Shown: positions 1 to 9,521, counted from the stretch's first letter. The stretch: 64,000 bases of DNA from AP-15 sp963785565 (GCA_963785565.1 CAWAVV010000068.1:62001-126000), one strand, 5' to 3'. Numbers and translations are program-made. The notes: a model not told the origin generated them from the letters alone.

Positions 1-1828
1 GCCCGCCAGGTCCGATATAGGCTGTCGCCGAGGCGACCGCCGGATCCTTCGTCACCACGTCCAGAACCGCCTCAACGCGTCTCATCATGCCTTCCGGGGA
101 GATGCCCTGGGCGCCCTCGGCAATGCCGATGATCAGGCCGGTGTCCTCCTGCGGGAAAAACCCTTTGGGGATCATGATGAACAGAGCGCCCGTCGCGCAG
201 ATCGTCGCGATCATCACAGTCAACGTGATCGAGCGATGGCGCAGCGCCACGACCAATGCCCGGTCGTAGACCGCGAGCAGCCCTTCGAAGAAGCGCTCGA
301 CCGCACCAGAGATATGGCGGGGAGACGCATCGCCCTCCGCTGTCAAGAGCCGGGAGCACATCATCGGCGTCAGTGTCAGCGAGACGACCACCGAGACGAG
401 AATAGCCATCGCGACGGTGACGGCGAACTCGCGAAACAGCAAGCCGACGATGCCGCTCATCAGAAACAGTGGAATAAACACCGCGACCAGCGATATCGAG
501 ATCGAGACGATCGTAAAGCCGATCTCGCCCGCCCCTTCCAGGGCAGCCTGCATCGGCGTCGCCCCGTTCTCGATGTGCCGCACAATGTTCTCGATCATCA
601 CGATCGCGTCGTCGACCACGAACCCGACGGCAATGGTCAGCGCCATCAGCGACAGATTGTCCAGGCTGAACCCCAGCACATACATGACCATGAACGTGCC
701 GATCAGCGACATCGGCACCGATATCGCCGGGATCACGGTCGCCCAGAGTTTGCGCAGGAACAGGAAGATGACGCCGACGACCAGCGCGATGGTCAGCAGC
801 AAGGTATGCTCAACATCGGTGACGCTGGCGCGGATGGTCTGCGTACGGTCCGACGCGATGTAGATCTTCAGTGATGGCGGCAGCGACGCCTGCAGCTGCG
901 GCAGCGCCTTTTTGATCTGATCGACGGTCGCGATCACATTCGCGCCGGGCTGGCGTTGCACCGCAAGAAGGATCGCGCGCTGCGTGTTCAGCCAACCGGC
1001 GAGCGTGTTGTCTTGCGCCGCGACGATGGCATGCCCGACGTCGCGGACACGTATCGGCGCGCCGCCGGGGTAGAGGCCGGAGCGGTAGGCAAGGATGTAG
1101 TTGTCGAAACCTTGTACCGTCATCAGCTGGTCGTTGGTCCGCAAGGTTGAAGCTTGCTGGCCGCCATACAGCGTTCCCTGTGCCTGATTGACCGTGGCGG
1201 TGCTCAAGGCTGTGCGCACCGCTTCCAAATCCAGGCCTTCCGCGGCAAGCTGCGCGGGATTGACCTGGACGCGAATCGCCGGGCTCTGCTGGCCGCCGAC
1301 CGTGACCAGGCCGACGCCGGGCATCTGCGCAATCTTCTGGGCGAGGATGCTGTTCGCGTAGTCGCTGACCTTGGTGAGCGGAAGCGTGTCGGATGTCAGG
1401 GCCAGCAGCAGGACCGGCGTGTCGGCCGGGTTGGTCTTGCGGTAGATCGGCGGATTTAACAGAGTGGGAGGCAGATCCGCGGCCGCCGCGTTGATCGCCG
1501 CCTGCACGTCCTGCGCCGCCGAATCGACGGTACGGCTGCGGTCGAACTGGAGCGTGATCTCGGTATATTCGGTAGCGCTGCTCGAGGTCATTTGCGAGAG
1601 GCCGGGGATCTGGCCGAACTGCCGTTCGAGCGGCGTCGTGACCGAGGAGGCAACCGCCTGCGGACCGGCGCCCGGCCACTGCGCAGTCACTTGGATCGTC
1701 GGCGAATCGACATTCGGCAGGGCAGCCACCGGCAATAGCTCGTAGCCGATCAGCCCCAGCAGCAGTATCGCCACCATCAGCAACCCGGTCGCGATCGGCT
1801 TTCGTATAAAAGTCGCCGAGATGTTCAT
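1..1828 (-). CDS. RND multidrug efflux transporter, inner-membrane permease (C-terminal part beyond left edge)
   Basis: Reading the minus strand from the ATG at 1828 gives an open frame of about 609 codons that runs off the left edge, so the C-terminal ~40 % of a usual ~1030-residue pump is missing. The N-terminus MNISATFIRKPIATGLL followed by a hydrophobic segment and LLPVAALPNVDSPTIQV is typical of the MdtB/MdtC-AcrB (HAE1) family. The proton-relay Asp-Asp pair of TM4 is present in VGFVVDDAIVMIEN. It would act as a trimer in the inner membrane, expelling hydrophobic compounds by proton motive force. Its start codon overlaps the stop of the adaptor gene (TCAT at 1825-1828), showing translational coupling. 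The family is certain; the substrate is unknown. Confidence 0.93.
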   Translation of the reverse strand, partial: MNISATFIRKPIATGLLMVAILLLGLIGYELLPVAALPNVDSPTIQVTAQWPGAGPQAVASSVTTPLERQFGQIPGLSQMTSSSATEYTEITLQFDRSRTVDSAAQDVQAAINAAAADLPPTLLNPPIYRKTNPADTPVLLLALTSDTLPLTKVSDYANSILAQKIAQMPGVGLVTVGGQQSPAIRVQVNPAQLAAEGLDLEAVRTALSTATVNQAQGTLYGGQQASTLRTNDQLMTVQGFDNYILAYRSGLYPGGAPIRVRDVGHAIVAAQDNTLAGWLNTQRAILLAVQRQPGANVIATVDQIKKALPQLQASLPPSLKIYIASDRTQTIRASVTDVEHTLLLTIALVVGVIFLFLRKLWATVIPAISVPMSLIGTFMVMYVLGFSLDNLSLMALTIAVGFVVDDAIVMIENIVRHIENGATPMQAALEGAGEIGFTIVSISISLVAVFIPLFLMSGIVGLLFREFAVTVAMAILVSVVVSLTLTPMMCSRLLTAEGDASPRHISGAVERFFEGLLAVYDRALVVALRHRSITLTVMIATICATGALFIMIPKGFFPQEDTGLIIGIAEGAQGISPEGMMRRVEAVLDVVTKDPAVASATAYIGPGG

Positions 1829-3084
1829 GGCAGCATGCCCGAGCTTGCTGTCGAGGGGTTCGGCACGGCACTCGGATTTCTCGGGTCGGCCAGCGACACC
1901 AGAGTGCCTTGTGACAGCCGATACTGACCCCGCACGACGACATCCTCCCCGTGGCTCAAGCCTTTGTCGATCAGGGCCTCGCCAGTCAGCGTCTCGCGCA
2001 CCGAAACCGGGCGCACCGCCACCTTGTGATCCTGCCCGACGACAAAGACGAACTGCCCTTGCGGTCCCTGCTGGATGGCGTCGAGCGGGACGGTAAGGCC
2101 ACTGTGCACTACCGAGATCACCAGCCGCACGTTGACGAACGTGCCGGGCCACAGCTGCCGCTTCTCATTGGGGAAAATTGCCTTCAGGCGGACGGTGCCC
2201 GAGTTGGGATCAGCCTGGTTGTCGACCAGAAGAAGCTCCCCGGTATCGAGCTCGGTTTTGCCGTCCTGGCTGAAGGCGATGGTCTTCAACGGCCCTTTCG
2301 CGAGCGCGTCCTGTACTGCCGGAATGTCGGCCGCAGGCAAGGTGAAGATGACGCTGATCGGCCGCACCTGGGTGATGACCACGACGCCGGTCGTATAAGA
2401 GGCGGCCCCGTTGGTCGGTTGGATGATGTTCCCGACATCCAGCAGGCGGATTCCGGTGGCGCCGTCGAACGGCGCGACAAGTCTGGTATAGCTGAGCTCG
2501 GTCTTGGCATATTCGACCGCCGCCTGGTCGTTCGCGACGGTAGCCTGCTCCTGGGCCACCATCGCCTGCTGCGTTGCCACCTGCTGCTCCGGTGTGAACC
2601 CTTGTTTGGCTAGCGGGACATACCGGGCGAGGTTGATTTGCGCATTCTCGAGATGGGCCCGGTCGCGGGCGAGCGCCGCCTCCGCTTCGTCGAGCTGCGC
2701 CTGAAAGGTGCGCGGATCGATCAGGGCCAAGAGGTCGCCTTTCTTGACGAATTGTCCCTCTTTGAAGGGCTCGCTGACGATCATCCCCGTGACCTGGCTG
2801 CGGACAGTCGCCGTATTCAGCGCCGTGACGGTCCCAATGCCGGTCAGCACGATCGGGAAATCGTGCTGCTCGACGGTCGTCGCGATCACCGGAACCGGCG
2901 GGGGCCGTGGCGGCGCCACGGGCGCTCGCCCCTCAACATGCCGGAAGTAGATGGTCGCCCCGCCGGCCACGAGGGCGACGGCTGCCAGCGAAATCGCCAG
3001 TTTCGCCCATCTCCGCGCCACCATTGGGTGCCGGCCAGCATCGTCACGTTCACGAACGACGGGCGTTTGGCGGAGCGTGTTCAT
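1825..3084 (-). CDS. RND efflux periplasmic adaptor (membrane fusion protein)
   Basis: 419 residues from the ATG at 3084; a TTG at 3105 would add seven residues, but the ATG has AAGG about 10 nt upstream. A membrane anchor or signal segment (about residues 20-40) is followed by a Pro-rich linker, a biotinyl-lipoyl half-motif around VKKGDLLALIDPRTF, an alpha-helical hairpin rich in Ala/Gln (ANDQAAVEYAKTELSYTRL), the second lipoyl half and a beta-barrel domain ending in VSLADPRNP. This is the AcrA/MdtA layout: it links the inner-membrane pump to an outer-membrane channel. It is first in the operon with the pump gene; no outer-membrane factor lies in the window on this side. Confidence 0.93.
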   Translation of the reverse strand: MNTLRQTPVVRERDDAGRHPMVARRWAKLAISLAAVALVAGGATIYFRHVEGRAPVAPPRPPPVPVIATTVEQHDFPIVLTGIGTVTALNTATVRSQVTGMIVSEPFKEGQFVKKGDLLALIDPRTFQAQLDEAEAALARDRAHLENAQINLARYVPLAKQGFTPEQQVATQQAMVAQEQATVANDQAAVEYAKTELSYTRLVAPFDGATGIRLLDVGNIIQPTNGAASYTTGVVVITQVRPISVIFTLPAADIPAVQDALAKGPLKTIAFSQDGKTELDTGELLLVDNQADPNSGTVRLKAIFPNEKRQLWPGTFVNVRLVISVVHSGLTVPLDAIQQGPQGQFVFVVGQDHKVAVRPVSVRETLTGEALIDKGLSHGEDVVVRGQYRLSQGTLVSLADPRNPSAVPNPSTASSGMLP

Positions 3085-3363
3085 GAGCTCGTACCTTGCG
3101 CTCAAAACAGTCAGTCAGCCGGATGCCAACTCCAACGCGTCGGGGGGCGCCTTCGTTCACGCGGCAGCGGGCTCACGCGGCCGATGGAAGACCGAGTCAG
3201 CACAACTGAGGCCGTCTCGTGACCATATTTCAGCGATGCGGCAAACGCTATCCAGCTGCGCCAAGGTCGGATAAGGACCACGGGAGAGGATTGCATCCGG
3301 CCCACGTCCTGGGAGATTTCCTAAGTCTTGATTCCCGTCTAAACCACGCAGCGCGAGAAGCAC

Positions 3364-5073
3364 CTACCCTTGCGCCGCGGCGAGCGGGTGTTTGCGCAGG
3401 AAGTTGAAGTCGCAGCCGCGGTCGGCCTGCAGGATCTCGTTGCGGTAGAGGCGGGCGTAGCCACGCTCGGGGATTGGCGGCGGGGTGGCCGGGCGGCGGG
3501 CGAGTTCGTCGGGCGGGACCAGAAGGTCGATATGGCGGTCGTTGACCGAAAGGCGAATCCGGTCGCCGTTCTTGACCTTGGCGAGCGGGCCGCCCGAGGC
3601 GGCATCCGGGGTCACATGCAAAACGATCGAGCCATAGGCGGTGCCGCTCATGCGGGCGTCGGAAATCCGCACCATATCCTTGACCCCGGCCCTAGCGAGC
3701 TTCTGCGGGATCGGCAGATAGCCGGCCTCCGGCATACCGGAAGCGCTTAGCGGCCCGGCGTTTTGCAGCACCAGGAAATCGTCCGGGGTCACATCGAGAC
3801 CGGGATCGTCGATGCGCGCTGACAAATCCTCGAGTGAGGTAAAGACGACCGCCCTCCCCTCCTTCTCGAACAGCTTGGGATCGGCGGCCGAGCGCTTGAA
3901 GATCGCTCCCTTTGGCGCGAGCGAGCCGAACAGGGCGACGAGCCCGCCCTCAGGCTGCAACGGGTCGGCGAGCGGCTTGACGACGGCGCGGTCAACCGGG
4001 CCAGTGGGTGGTTCCTCCAGGCGCTGGGCCAGGGTTTCGCCGGTCACCGTCAGGCAGTCGAGATGCAGCAGCGGCTGCAATTCGCGCATGACCGCGCCGA
4101 TACCGCCCGCGGCGAACAGATCCTCCATGTAATGCGGGCCGGTCGGCTTCAGATCGACGAGAACCGGGGTCTCGTCGCTGACCCGATTGAGCCGGTTGAG
4201 ATCGATGTCGATCCCGGCCCGTCCGGCGATCGCGGTCAAGTGCAAGACCGCGTTGGTCGAGCCGCCGATTGCCATCAGCACGCGCAGCGCGTTCTCGACC
4301 GCATCCGCGGTTACGATGCGGTCCGGGGTCAGCCCGCCGCGGGCGAGCTGCATCGCCACGCGTCCGGTCGCCTCGGCGGCGCGCAGCCGGTCGGCATGGA
4401 CCGCTGGGATCGCCGCCGTGCCCGGCAGGATCATGCCCAATGCCTCGGCGATCGAGGCCATCGTGCTCGCCGTCCCCATCACCGCGCAGGTTCCGGCCGT
4501 GGTCGCAAGGTTGCCCTCGACCTCGTGGATCTCGTCGGCTCCGATCTCGCCGGCGCGGTATCTCGCCCAAAAGCGCCGGCAATCGGTGCAGGCGCCGAGC
4601 CGTTCGCCATGCCAGCGCGAGGTCATCATCGGCCCGGCGACGAGCTGGATCGCCGGCCGGTTGGCCGATAAGGCACCCATCAGCTGGGCCGGCACGGTCT
4701 TGTCGCAGCCGCCGACCAAGACCACCGCGTCCATCGGCTGGGCGCGGATCATCTCCTCGGTGTCGATCGCCATCAAATTGCGGAACATCAGGCTCGTCGG
4801 GTTCAGAAACACTTCCCCCAACGAGATCGTCGGGAAGGTCAGCGGCAAGCCGCCTGCCGCCAAGACGCCGCGTTTGACCGCCTCGATCAGCTCGGGGAAA
4901 TGCCGGTGGCAATTGTTGTAGCCGGAATAGGTGTCGGCGATGCCGATCACCGGACGCGCCAACAAATCGGTCGAATAGCCCATCGAGCGCGCGAACGAAC
5001 GGCGCAGATAGAGCGCGAAATCGGGGTCGCCATAATTGGTGAGGCCGCGGCCGAGACCAACCGGTTCCGTCAT
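3364..5073 (-). CDS. IlvD/Edd family dehydratase
   Basis: 569 residues. The ATG at 5073 is chosen because GAGAGGA lies just upstream; the longer frame to 5292 would translate a dispersed palindromic repeat. Family hallmarks are the three cysteine contexts that bind an iron-sulfur cluster: NNCHRHFPE near the N-terminus, VLVGGCDKTVPAQ and TAGTCAVMGTASTMAS. Also seen are AIGGSTNAVLHLTAIA and the C-terminal KMSGTAYG-like DARMSGTAYGSIVLH. Enzymes of this family dehydrate 2,3-dihydroxy acids (valine/isoleucine synthesis) or sugar acids such as arabinonate and 6-phosphogluconate. No branched-chain synthesis gene is adjacent and the sequence resembles the paralogous sugar-acid group, so the substrate is left open. 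It is monocistronic. Confidence 0.9.
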   Translation of the reverse strand: MTEPVGLGRGLTNYGDPDFALYLRRSFARSMGYSTDLLARPVIGIADTYSGYNNCHRHFPELIEAVKRGVLAAGGLPLTFPTISLGEVFLNPTSLMFRNLMAIDTEEMIRAQPMDAVVLVGGCDKTVPAQLMGALSANRPAIQLVAGPMMTSRWHGERLGACTDCRRFWARYRAGEIGADEIHEVEGNLATTAGTCAVMGTASTMASIAEALGMILPGTAAIPAVHADRLRAAEATGRVAMQLARGGLTPDRIVTADAVENALRVLMAIGGSTNAVLHLTAIAGRAGIDIDLNRLNRVSDETPVLVDLKPTGPHYMEDLFAAGGIGAVMRELQPLLHLDCLTVTGETLAQRLEEPPTGPVDRAVVKPLADPLQPEGGLVALFGSLAPKGAIFKRSAADPKLFEKEGRAVVFTSLEDLSARIDDPGLDVTPDDFLVLQNAGPLSASGMPEAGYLPIPQKLARAGVKDMVRISDARMSGTAYGSIVLHVTPDAASGGPLAKVKNGDRIRLSVNDRHIDLLVPPDELARRPATPPPIPERGYARLYRNEILQADRGCDFNFLRKHPLAAAQG

Positions 5074-5215
5074 GATGTCCTCTCGACAACAGAGACTAGC
5101 CAGCTTGCCGCTGGGCTGCTGGCTCAGCAAGCGCCGTGTCGGCGGGCGGAAATTGTGTCGACGTAAACCGTGGCCTATCGTCGGCAGCCTGTGGTGTGAT
5201 CGTACCCGTTCCTCT

Positions 5216-5244
5216 GTCATACCGGCGAAGGCCGGTATCCATGG
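5216..5244. repeat. dispersed palindromic repeat (PAFAGMT/VIPAKAGIH type)
   Basis: The core ACCGGCGAAGGCCGGT is a near-perfect dyad followed by ATCCATGG. Translated, this kind of element gives the peptides VIPAKAGIH on one strand and PAFAGMT on the other, a signature of intergenic repeats spread through many proteobacterial genomes. Related copies occur near 47456 and 47550. It is the reason not to extend the dehydratase gene upstream. Confidence 0.75.
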
Positions 5245-5325
5245 CTGGAATGGGTCTCGGCCTGCTCCGGTACGGCAGAGAGCTGGCCCCATTATTTGCC
5301 GCCACAGTCAGTGCAGGAGGAACCT

Positions 5326-6324
5326 GTGAGCGACGGCAACAATTCGGTAATTTCCCTAATTCCGCTCAACTCGCTGTCGGTGGACGTGGTTACCGACGAT
5401 GTCAGCGACAATTACGTCAGCAAGACACTGTTCGCGGTCTCCGAATTCGCCAACATCGTGCGCGCCGGGGCCAAGGCGTTGTCGGGCGAGGCATTGCTGT
5501 GCGCCAATTTGGGCTTTGGCTGCCGGCTGATCTCCACCGCCGGAGGCATGCGCCACGCGATGCTGTTCGATACCGGGCCGGAAGGCGCGATCTTCATCCG
5601 CAATTGCGCCAATCTCGCTATCGCGCTGGGCGAGGTCGAATGCATCGCGCTCAGCCACGGCCATTGGGACCACATGGCGGCATTGCCCGCGGCACTCGAC
5701 GCGATCCGTCAGCAAGGCGGCCAGGCGGCGGTCCACGTCAACCCCGGCATGTTCAACGAGCGCGCGGTCCAATTGAGCAGCGGGACGATTGTGCCGGCCG
5801 CCAAGGTCCCCTCCCCCGCCGAGATGGAGGCGCTGGGCGCCACGGTCGTCAATGACTCGGCGGCACGATTGCTGCTCGACGGCCATTTTTATTTGAGCGG
5901 CGAGATTCCGCGGATAAGCGCCTTTGAGAAAGGCCGGGTCGATCACCTCAGCCGCACCAGCCCCGAAGCGCCGTGGCAGCCCGATCCGTTGCTGATGGAT
6001 GAGCGCATGCTCGTCGCTCATGTTCGTGATCTCGGGTTGATCGTCTTCAGCGCCTGCTCGCATGCCGGAATCGTCAATGTCTGCACCGAGGTGCGCAATC
6101 TCTTCCCGGATTTGCCGATCCATTGCGTAATGGGCGGCCTGCATCTGGGCGGCGTCATGGAACGGCTCATACCGGATACGGTCGAAGCGCTGCGGCCGTT
6201 CGCGATTGCGCACATCATCACCGGGCATTGCACCGGCTGGCGCGCATTACACGCGCTCGCCAACGCCTTTGGCGACGCGGTCAGCCAGTCCGCGGTCGGC
6301 ACCACCTACACCTTCGCGCGCTGA
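5326..6324 (+). CDS. MBL-fold metallohydrolase (dihydropterin-ribofuranosyl-aminobenzene phosphate synthase-like)
   Basis: 332 residues from the GTG at 5326, which has GCAGGAGG at 5313-5320; the TTG at 5296 lacks a ribosome site. The metal-binding motif H111-G-H-W-D-H116 (LSHGHWDHM) is intact, and further metal ligands are likely in VFSACSHAGIVN, GGLHL and TGHCTGW. The arrangement matches the COG1237 branch of the metallo-beta-lactamase fold, named after an archaeal methanopterin-pathway enzyme but of unknown substrate in most bacteria. Its stop TGA (6322-6324) overlaps the ATG of the next gene, a COG0523 metallochaperone GTPase, so the two are co-translated; the GTPase may metallate this enzyme. 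Confidence 0.88.
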   Translation: MSDGNNSVISLIPLNSLSVDVVTDDVSDNYVSKTLFAVSEFANIVRAGAKALSGEALLCANLGFGCRLISTAGGMRHAMLFDTGPEGAIFIRNCANLAIALGEVECIALSHGHWDHMAALPAALDAIRQQGGQAAVHVNPGMFNERAVQLSSGTIVPAAKVPSPAEMEALGATVVNDSAARLLLDGHFYLSGEIPRISAFEKGRVDHLSRTSPEAPWQPDPLLMDERMLVAHVRDLGLIVFSACSHAGIVNVCTEVRNLFPDLPIHCVMGGLHLGGVMERLIPDTVEALRPFAIAHIITGHCTGWRALHALANAFGDAVSQSAVGTTYTFAR

Positions 6325-7274
6325 TGGAAGACGAAGCCCGTCTGCCAGTCACGATCGTCACCGGCTTTCTCGGCAGCGGCAAGACCACCCTGGTGAACCA
6401 TATCCTGGCCCAACAGCATGGGCTCAGGATCGCGGTCATGGTCAACGAGATCGGCGATCTCGCGATCGACAACGAGCTGATTATCGGCGCCGCCGGCGAC
6501 ATGATCGAGCTCAGCAAGGGCTGTATCTGCTGCTCGATCAACAACGATCTGGTCGATGCGATCTTTCGCGTGCTGCGCAACGAGCCGGCAGTTGACTACC
6601 TGATCGTCGAGACCACCGGCCTCGCCGATCCGCTGCCGGTCGTGCTGACCTTTTTACGATCGGAGTTTCGCGATGCCGTTCGCGTCGATTCGATCGTCGC
6701 GGTCGCCGACGCGAAAAACTTCAGCCTCGATCTGTTCGTGAGCAGAGCCACCGCCAATCAATTGCGCTACGCCGATGTTGTGCTGCTGAACAAATGCGAC
6801 CTCGTCGGCGCCGTCGTCGCGGCGACCATCGAAGAGAAGATCCGTGCGACCGGCGAAGGCGCGCGAATCATTCACACTACGCGGGCTAGCATTCCGCTGC
6901 CGTTGGTCCTCAGCGCCGGGCTGTTCCAGTCCGACAGGTATCTCGCCGGTCACGGCCATGATCACCTGGCAGCCGATGGTTTTGACGCCGTCTCGTTCGA
7001 GAGCGCGGCACCGTTTGCGGCCGACCGGTTTCAATCCTTTCTCGAAGGAATGCCGCGCAACGTGTTCCGCGGCAAGGGTATTTTGTGGGTCGAGGAGAGC
7101 GACAAGTGTCACGTCTTTCATCTTGTCGGCCGGCGGTTCACCCTCGATGAAAGCCCGGGACCCGGCCCCAAGCGCAACCGCTTGGTGCTGATCGGCCAGA
7201 ACCTCGACGGCAAAGAACTGCGCGCGCGCCTCGCCGCCTGCGTTGCCGCCCCGCCTATTCCGGCTCCGGGATAG
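6324..7274 (+). CDS. COG0523 (CobW/ZNG1-type) metallochaperone GTPase
   Basis: 316 residues. Walker A GFLGSGKTT is at residues 14-22, the family metal-binding C67-I-C-C70 lies in SKGCICCSI, the guanine-specificity motif is LLNKCD, and there is a His-rich stretch AGHGHDH before the C-terminal CobW_C domain (KGILWVEESDKCHVFHLVGRRF). Family members insert or transfer Zn, Co or other metals into client proteins. The start overlaps the stop of the MBL-fold gene by one base. The 3' end overlaps the convergent DUF1275 gene by 20 bp. A second member of the family lies at the right edge of the window. Confidence 0.92.
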   Translation: MEDEARLPVTIVTGFLGSGKTTLVNHILAQQHGLRIAVMVNEIGDLAIDNELIIGAAGDMIELSKGCICCSINNDLVDAIFRVLRNEPAVDYLIVETTGLADPLPVVLTFLRSEFRDAVRVDSIVAVADAKNFSLDLFVSRATANQLRYADVVLLNKCDLVGAVVAATIEEKIRATGEGARIIHTTRASIPLPLVLSAGLFQSDRYLAGHGHDHLAADGFDAVSFESAAPFAADRFQSFLEGMPRNVFRGKGILWVEESDKCHVFHLVGRRFTLDESPGPGPKRNRLVLIGQNLDGKELRARLAACVAAPPIPAPG

Positions 7275-7905
7275 AGACCGACCAGAGGGTCAGCAGGCAG
7301 GCGGCGGCCACCGGAATCCAAATCACGGCGGGCCCCAACCGCACGTATCCGGCGCCGGCGGCAGTTGCTCCGACGATCAACCCCACCCAGGGCAGGGCCT
7401 GCTCGACCCAGGCCCACCCGGTTCCCCGCCCAGTCAGAAAATCGCCCAATCCTTGGCCGAATTTGACCAAGGTTCCGGTGACAAAGGTCAGGCTGACGGC
7501 AACATTCCCGGCGCGGTGCATCGATGCGTTCAGAGCCCCCATCGCCACCACCATCGGCTCGGGCGCAGTTCCGAACACCGCGGCAGCCGCGAGCAGCAGC
7601 GCCACCACGGCGAGCACGCAGGTCAGATGCCGGCGGCCGGAGAAATGTGCGATCATTTGTCCGCCGGCCGCACCCGCCACGAACAGCGCAATCAACCACA
7701 CTATCGAGCCGGCCTCGGTCACCCGGCCGCGGCCGAGCGCGACCGCGAACTGCGTGCTGTTCCCGCTCATATAAGAGACAAACAGGTGACCGAGGCGAAG
7801 AAAGCCGATCGCGTCGACCATGCCGGCGAGACCGGCCAAGAGGAACGCGAGCATCAGGCCTCGTGCCTGGTCGACCCTCGCGCCGCGATCACCGTCGACT
7901 GCCAT
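7255..7905 (-). CDS. DUF1275 (YoaK-like) integral membrane protein
   Basis: 216 residues from the ATG at 7905, with AGGGG upstream; a TTG at 7953 is less likely. Six hydrophobic stretches are visible. The N-terminal segment GLAGMVDAIGFLRLGHLFVSYMSGNST is the conserved start of DUF1275, and MHRAGNVAVSLTFVTGTLVKFGQGLGDFL is its second conserved block. The function of the family is not established. The gene is convergent with the metallochaperone GTPase and divergent from the XRE regulator at 8213, with which it shares a 307-bp upstream region. Confidence 0.85.
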   Translation of the reverse strand: MAVDGDRGARVDQARGLMLAFLLAGLAGMVDAIGFLRLGHLFVSYMSGNSTQFAVALGRGRVTEAGSIVWLIALFVAGAAGGQMIAHFSGRRHLTCVLAVVALLLAAAAVFGTAPEPMVVAMGALNASMHRAGNVAVSLTFVTGTLVKFGQGLGDFLTGRGTGWAWVEQALPWVGLIVGATAAGAGYVRLGPAVIWIPVAAACLLTLWSVSIPEPE

Positions 7906-8212
7906 TTTTTCGCTGCCCCTAGCCCCGGTCAGTCCGGCGAAGCCCGCGCCCAAACCGGCGCGCTGCGAATACGAGCAAGTTCGAATCGCGCCGCTTTTCC
8001 GCCTCTTGTCATCCGGCCGCTACGATACCACTTTGGGGATTATTGAAGGCTCGGACTGCCGTTCTCGTTGATAGACGTCGAGATCGAAGGTCCGCTGACC
8101 GCGTTCTCTGCGCCGCTTTGGCGAGCCGGCGGAATGGGTTGGCCGCCATCGTGTTGATAGGGGCGGCGTAGACGACGATCGGTGCTGGAAGCAAACTTGC
8201 ACGGGTGAAGAT

Positions 8213-8584
8213 ATGGCTAAGCCGAAGAGAGGGCGCTCGACCGCCGCAATCGATGACCATGTCGGAGCGCGCATTCGCGAGCGCCGCATCATGCTGGGGC
8301 TCACGCAGCAGCAGCTCGCCGAGATGATCGGCGTCACCTATCAGCAGGCGCACAAATACGAGCGCGGGATAAATCGCGTTTCGGCCGGGAGGCTGTTCGA
8401 GATTGCCCGCGCGCTCAGCGCGCCGGTCAGCCATTTCTACGAAGGGATCGGCGAGGAAGGACCGCGTCAGGTCACGCCGCATCAGCGCATGCTGCTCGAA
8501 ATCGCGCGCAATTTCGCCGAGATCAGAAATGAGAAGCATCAGGAGGCGGTGAGCCAACTGGCTCGGGCTTTGGCCAGCCAGTAA
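8213..8584 (+). CDS. XRE-family transcriptional regulator
   Basis: 123 residues. A Cro/C1-type helix-turn-helix covers about residues 15-70: VGARIRERRIMLGLTQQQLA, EMIGVTYQQAHKYERGINRV, then SAGRLFEIARALSAPVSHFY. The C-terminal ~45 residues form a short amphipathic tail. Stand-alone proteins of this size and sequence are very common in alphaproteobacteria, often in several copies per genome. It is divergent from DUF1275, so regulation of that neighbour is possible but not shown. Ligand and targets are unknown. Confidence 0.92.
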   Translation: MAKPKRGRSTAAIDDHVGARIRERRIMLGLTQQQLAEMIGVTYQQAHKYERGINRVSAGRLFEIARALSAPVSHFYEGIGEEGPRQVTPHQRMLLEIARNFAEIRNEKHQEAVSQLARALASQ

Positions 8585-8603
8585 ACCCGGCTCGCGGCGG
8601 TCC

Positions 8604-9155
8604 TCACCCCGCCGGCAGCGGGAATTCGTCGAGGTAGGGCAGATACTCGTCCTCGACATCGATCCGCATCGCGGCGAGCACGCGAACCAGGCTGTTGTAG
8701 TGGCCGATCGTGATGATCAGATCGGTAAGCCGCTCCGGGTCGAGCCCCTGGCGTAGCGCAGCGAAGGTGTCGTCGGAGAGCGCGACATCGAGGGTCATCT
8801 CGCGGGCTGCGCGCAACACAGCCCTGGCCAGGGGTTCGAGTGTCGTCGTCCGTCCCGCGGTTTCCTCGGCAATCGCGCGGATATCCTCGTCCGACACCTC
8901 GAATTCGCGGCTGATCCTGATGTGATGCGAATACTCGTAGGCCGACCGGGTCACATAGCCGACTTGCAAGATCGCCAACTGGCGCAATCTCGGATCGAGC
9001 CGGCTGCCGTCGCGAATAAACCGCGCCAAGGTATTGAGGCTGCGCGCCGCGCGCGGGCTGTGCGCCAGCAACCGATAGAGATTGAGGTTGCGCGCCAGGA
9101 GGTCCTGGTGCTCGGGCAGAACATCGGATTTGTCGAGATAAGGCAGGCGCGCCAT
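8604..9155 (-). CDS. Carboxymuconolactone decarboxylase (CMD)/AhpD-like protein
   Basis: 183 residues from the ATG at 9155, with GGAG about 9 nt upstream; the open frame continues to 9377 but that part is low-complexity and unconserved. The core RLRQLAILQVGYVTRSAYEY SHH contains the CMD/AhpD helical signature, but the redox CxxC of AhpD is absent, so it is unlikely to be a peroxidase partner. Proteins of this subgroup (RLPYLDKSD start, VEDEYLPYLDEFPLP end) usually sit in catabolic loci. It is convergent with the XRE gene. Exact activity is unknown. Confidence 0.85.
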   Translation of the reverse strand: MARLPYLDKSDVLPEHQDLLARNLNLYRLLAHSPRAARSLNTLARFIRDGSRLDPRLRQLAILQVGYVTRSAYEYSHHIRISREFEVSDEDIRAIAEETAGRTTTLEPLARAVLRAAREMTLDVALSDDTFAALRQGLDPERLTDLIITIGHYNSLVRVLAAMRIDVEDEYLPYLDEFPLPAG

Positions 9156-9521
9156 TGCGGTTGCTCCGTGCTGCTCGAGTAGGCCTCCAATATATCGTTT
9201 CGGCGGCTTTTGCTGCACCCCTTCGCCGGCTGCCGGCTGTCCGGCCAGACCCTGCGCTTGCTGTCGGCTGAACAGCCGAACCGATTGGCCGCCCACCAAT
9301 GCATTGGCTTGCAGATAGGCGATCAGCTCGGGCATCGAATAGCGGCGATGGCGGGCGATCCTCTCGGTCGGACCCAACCATGCAAGTCGGCCGGGGCGGC
9401 GCAGAGGATGGATGCCTCGTCGCGGTGGCCGCCGCCCGACCGCAGGTCGGCGCTCCGGCCAACGCCGTAGCGCACTTTTGTGACCATTGCGGATCGCCGG
9501 ACGGCGCTGTTTCCGTATGGG
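9156..9521. other. Non-coding gap of 366 bp
   Basis: Lies between the CMD-like gene and the methyltransferase gene, both on the minus strand. Open frames exist here but their translations are Arg/Pro/Ala-rich with no recognisable motif and no credible ribosome site. I see no repeat, promoter of recognisable class, or RNA gene. Confidence 0.5.

Noticed and set aside
236..874. 212-codon open frame on the plus strand
   Set aside because: It is antisense to the conserved RND pump frame; the His/Arg/Asp-rich translation has no family motif.
5074..5292. 73-codon N-terminal extension of the dehydratase gene
   Set aside because: It translates a dispersed palindromic repeat (WIPAFAGMT), and the ATG at 5073 has the ribosome site and the family N-terminus.
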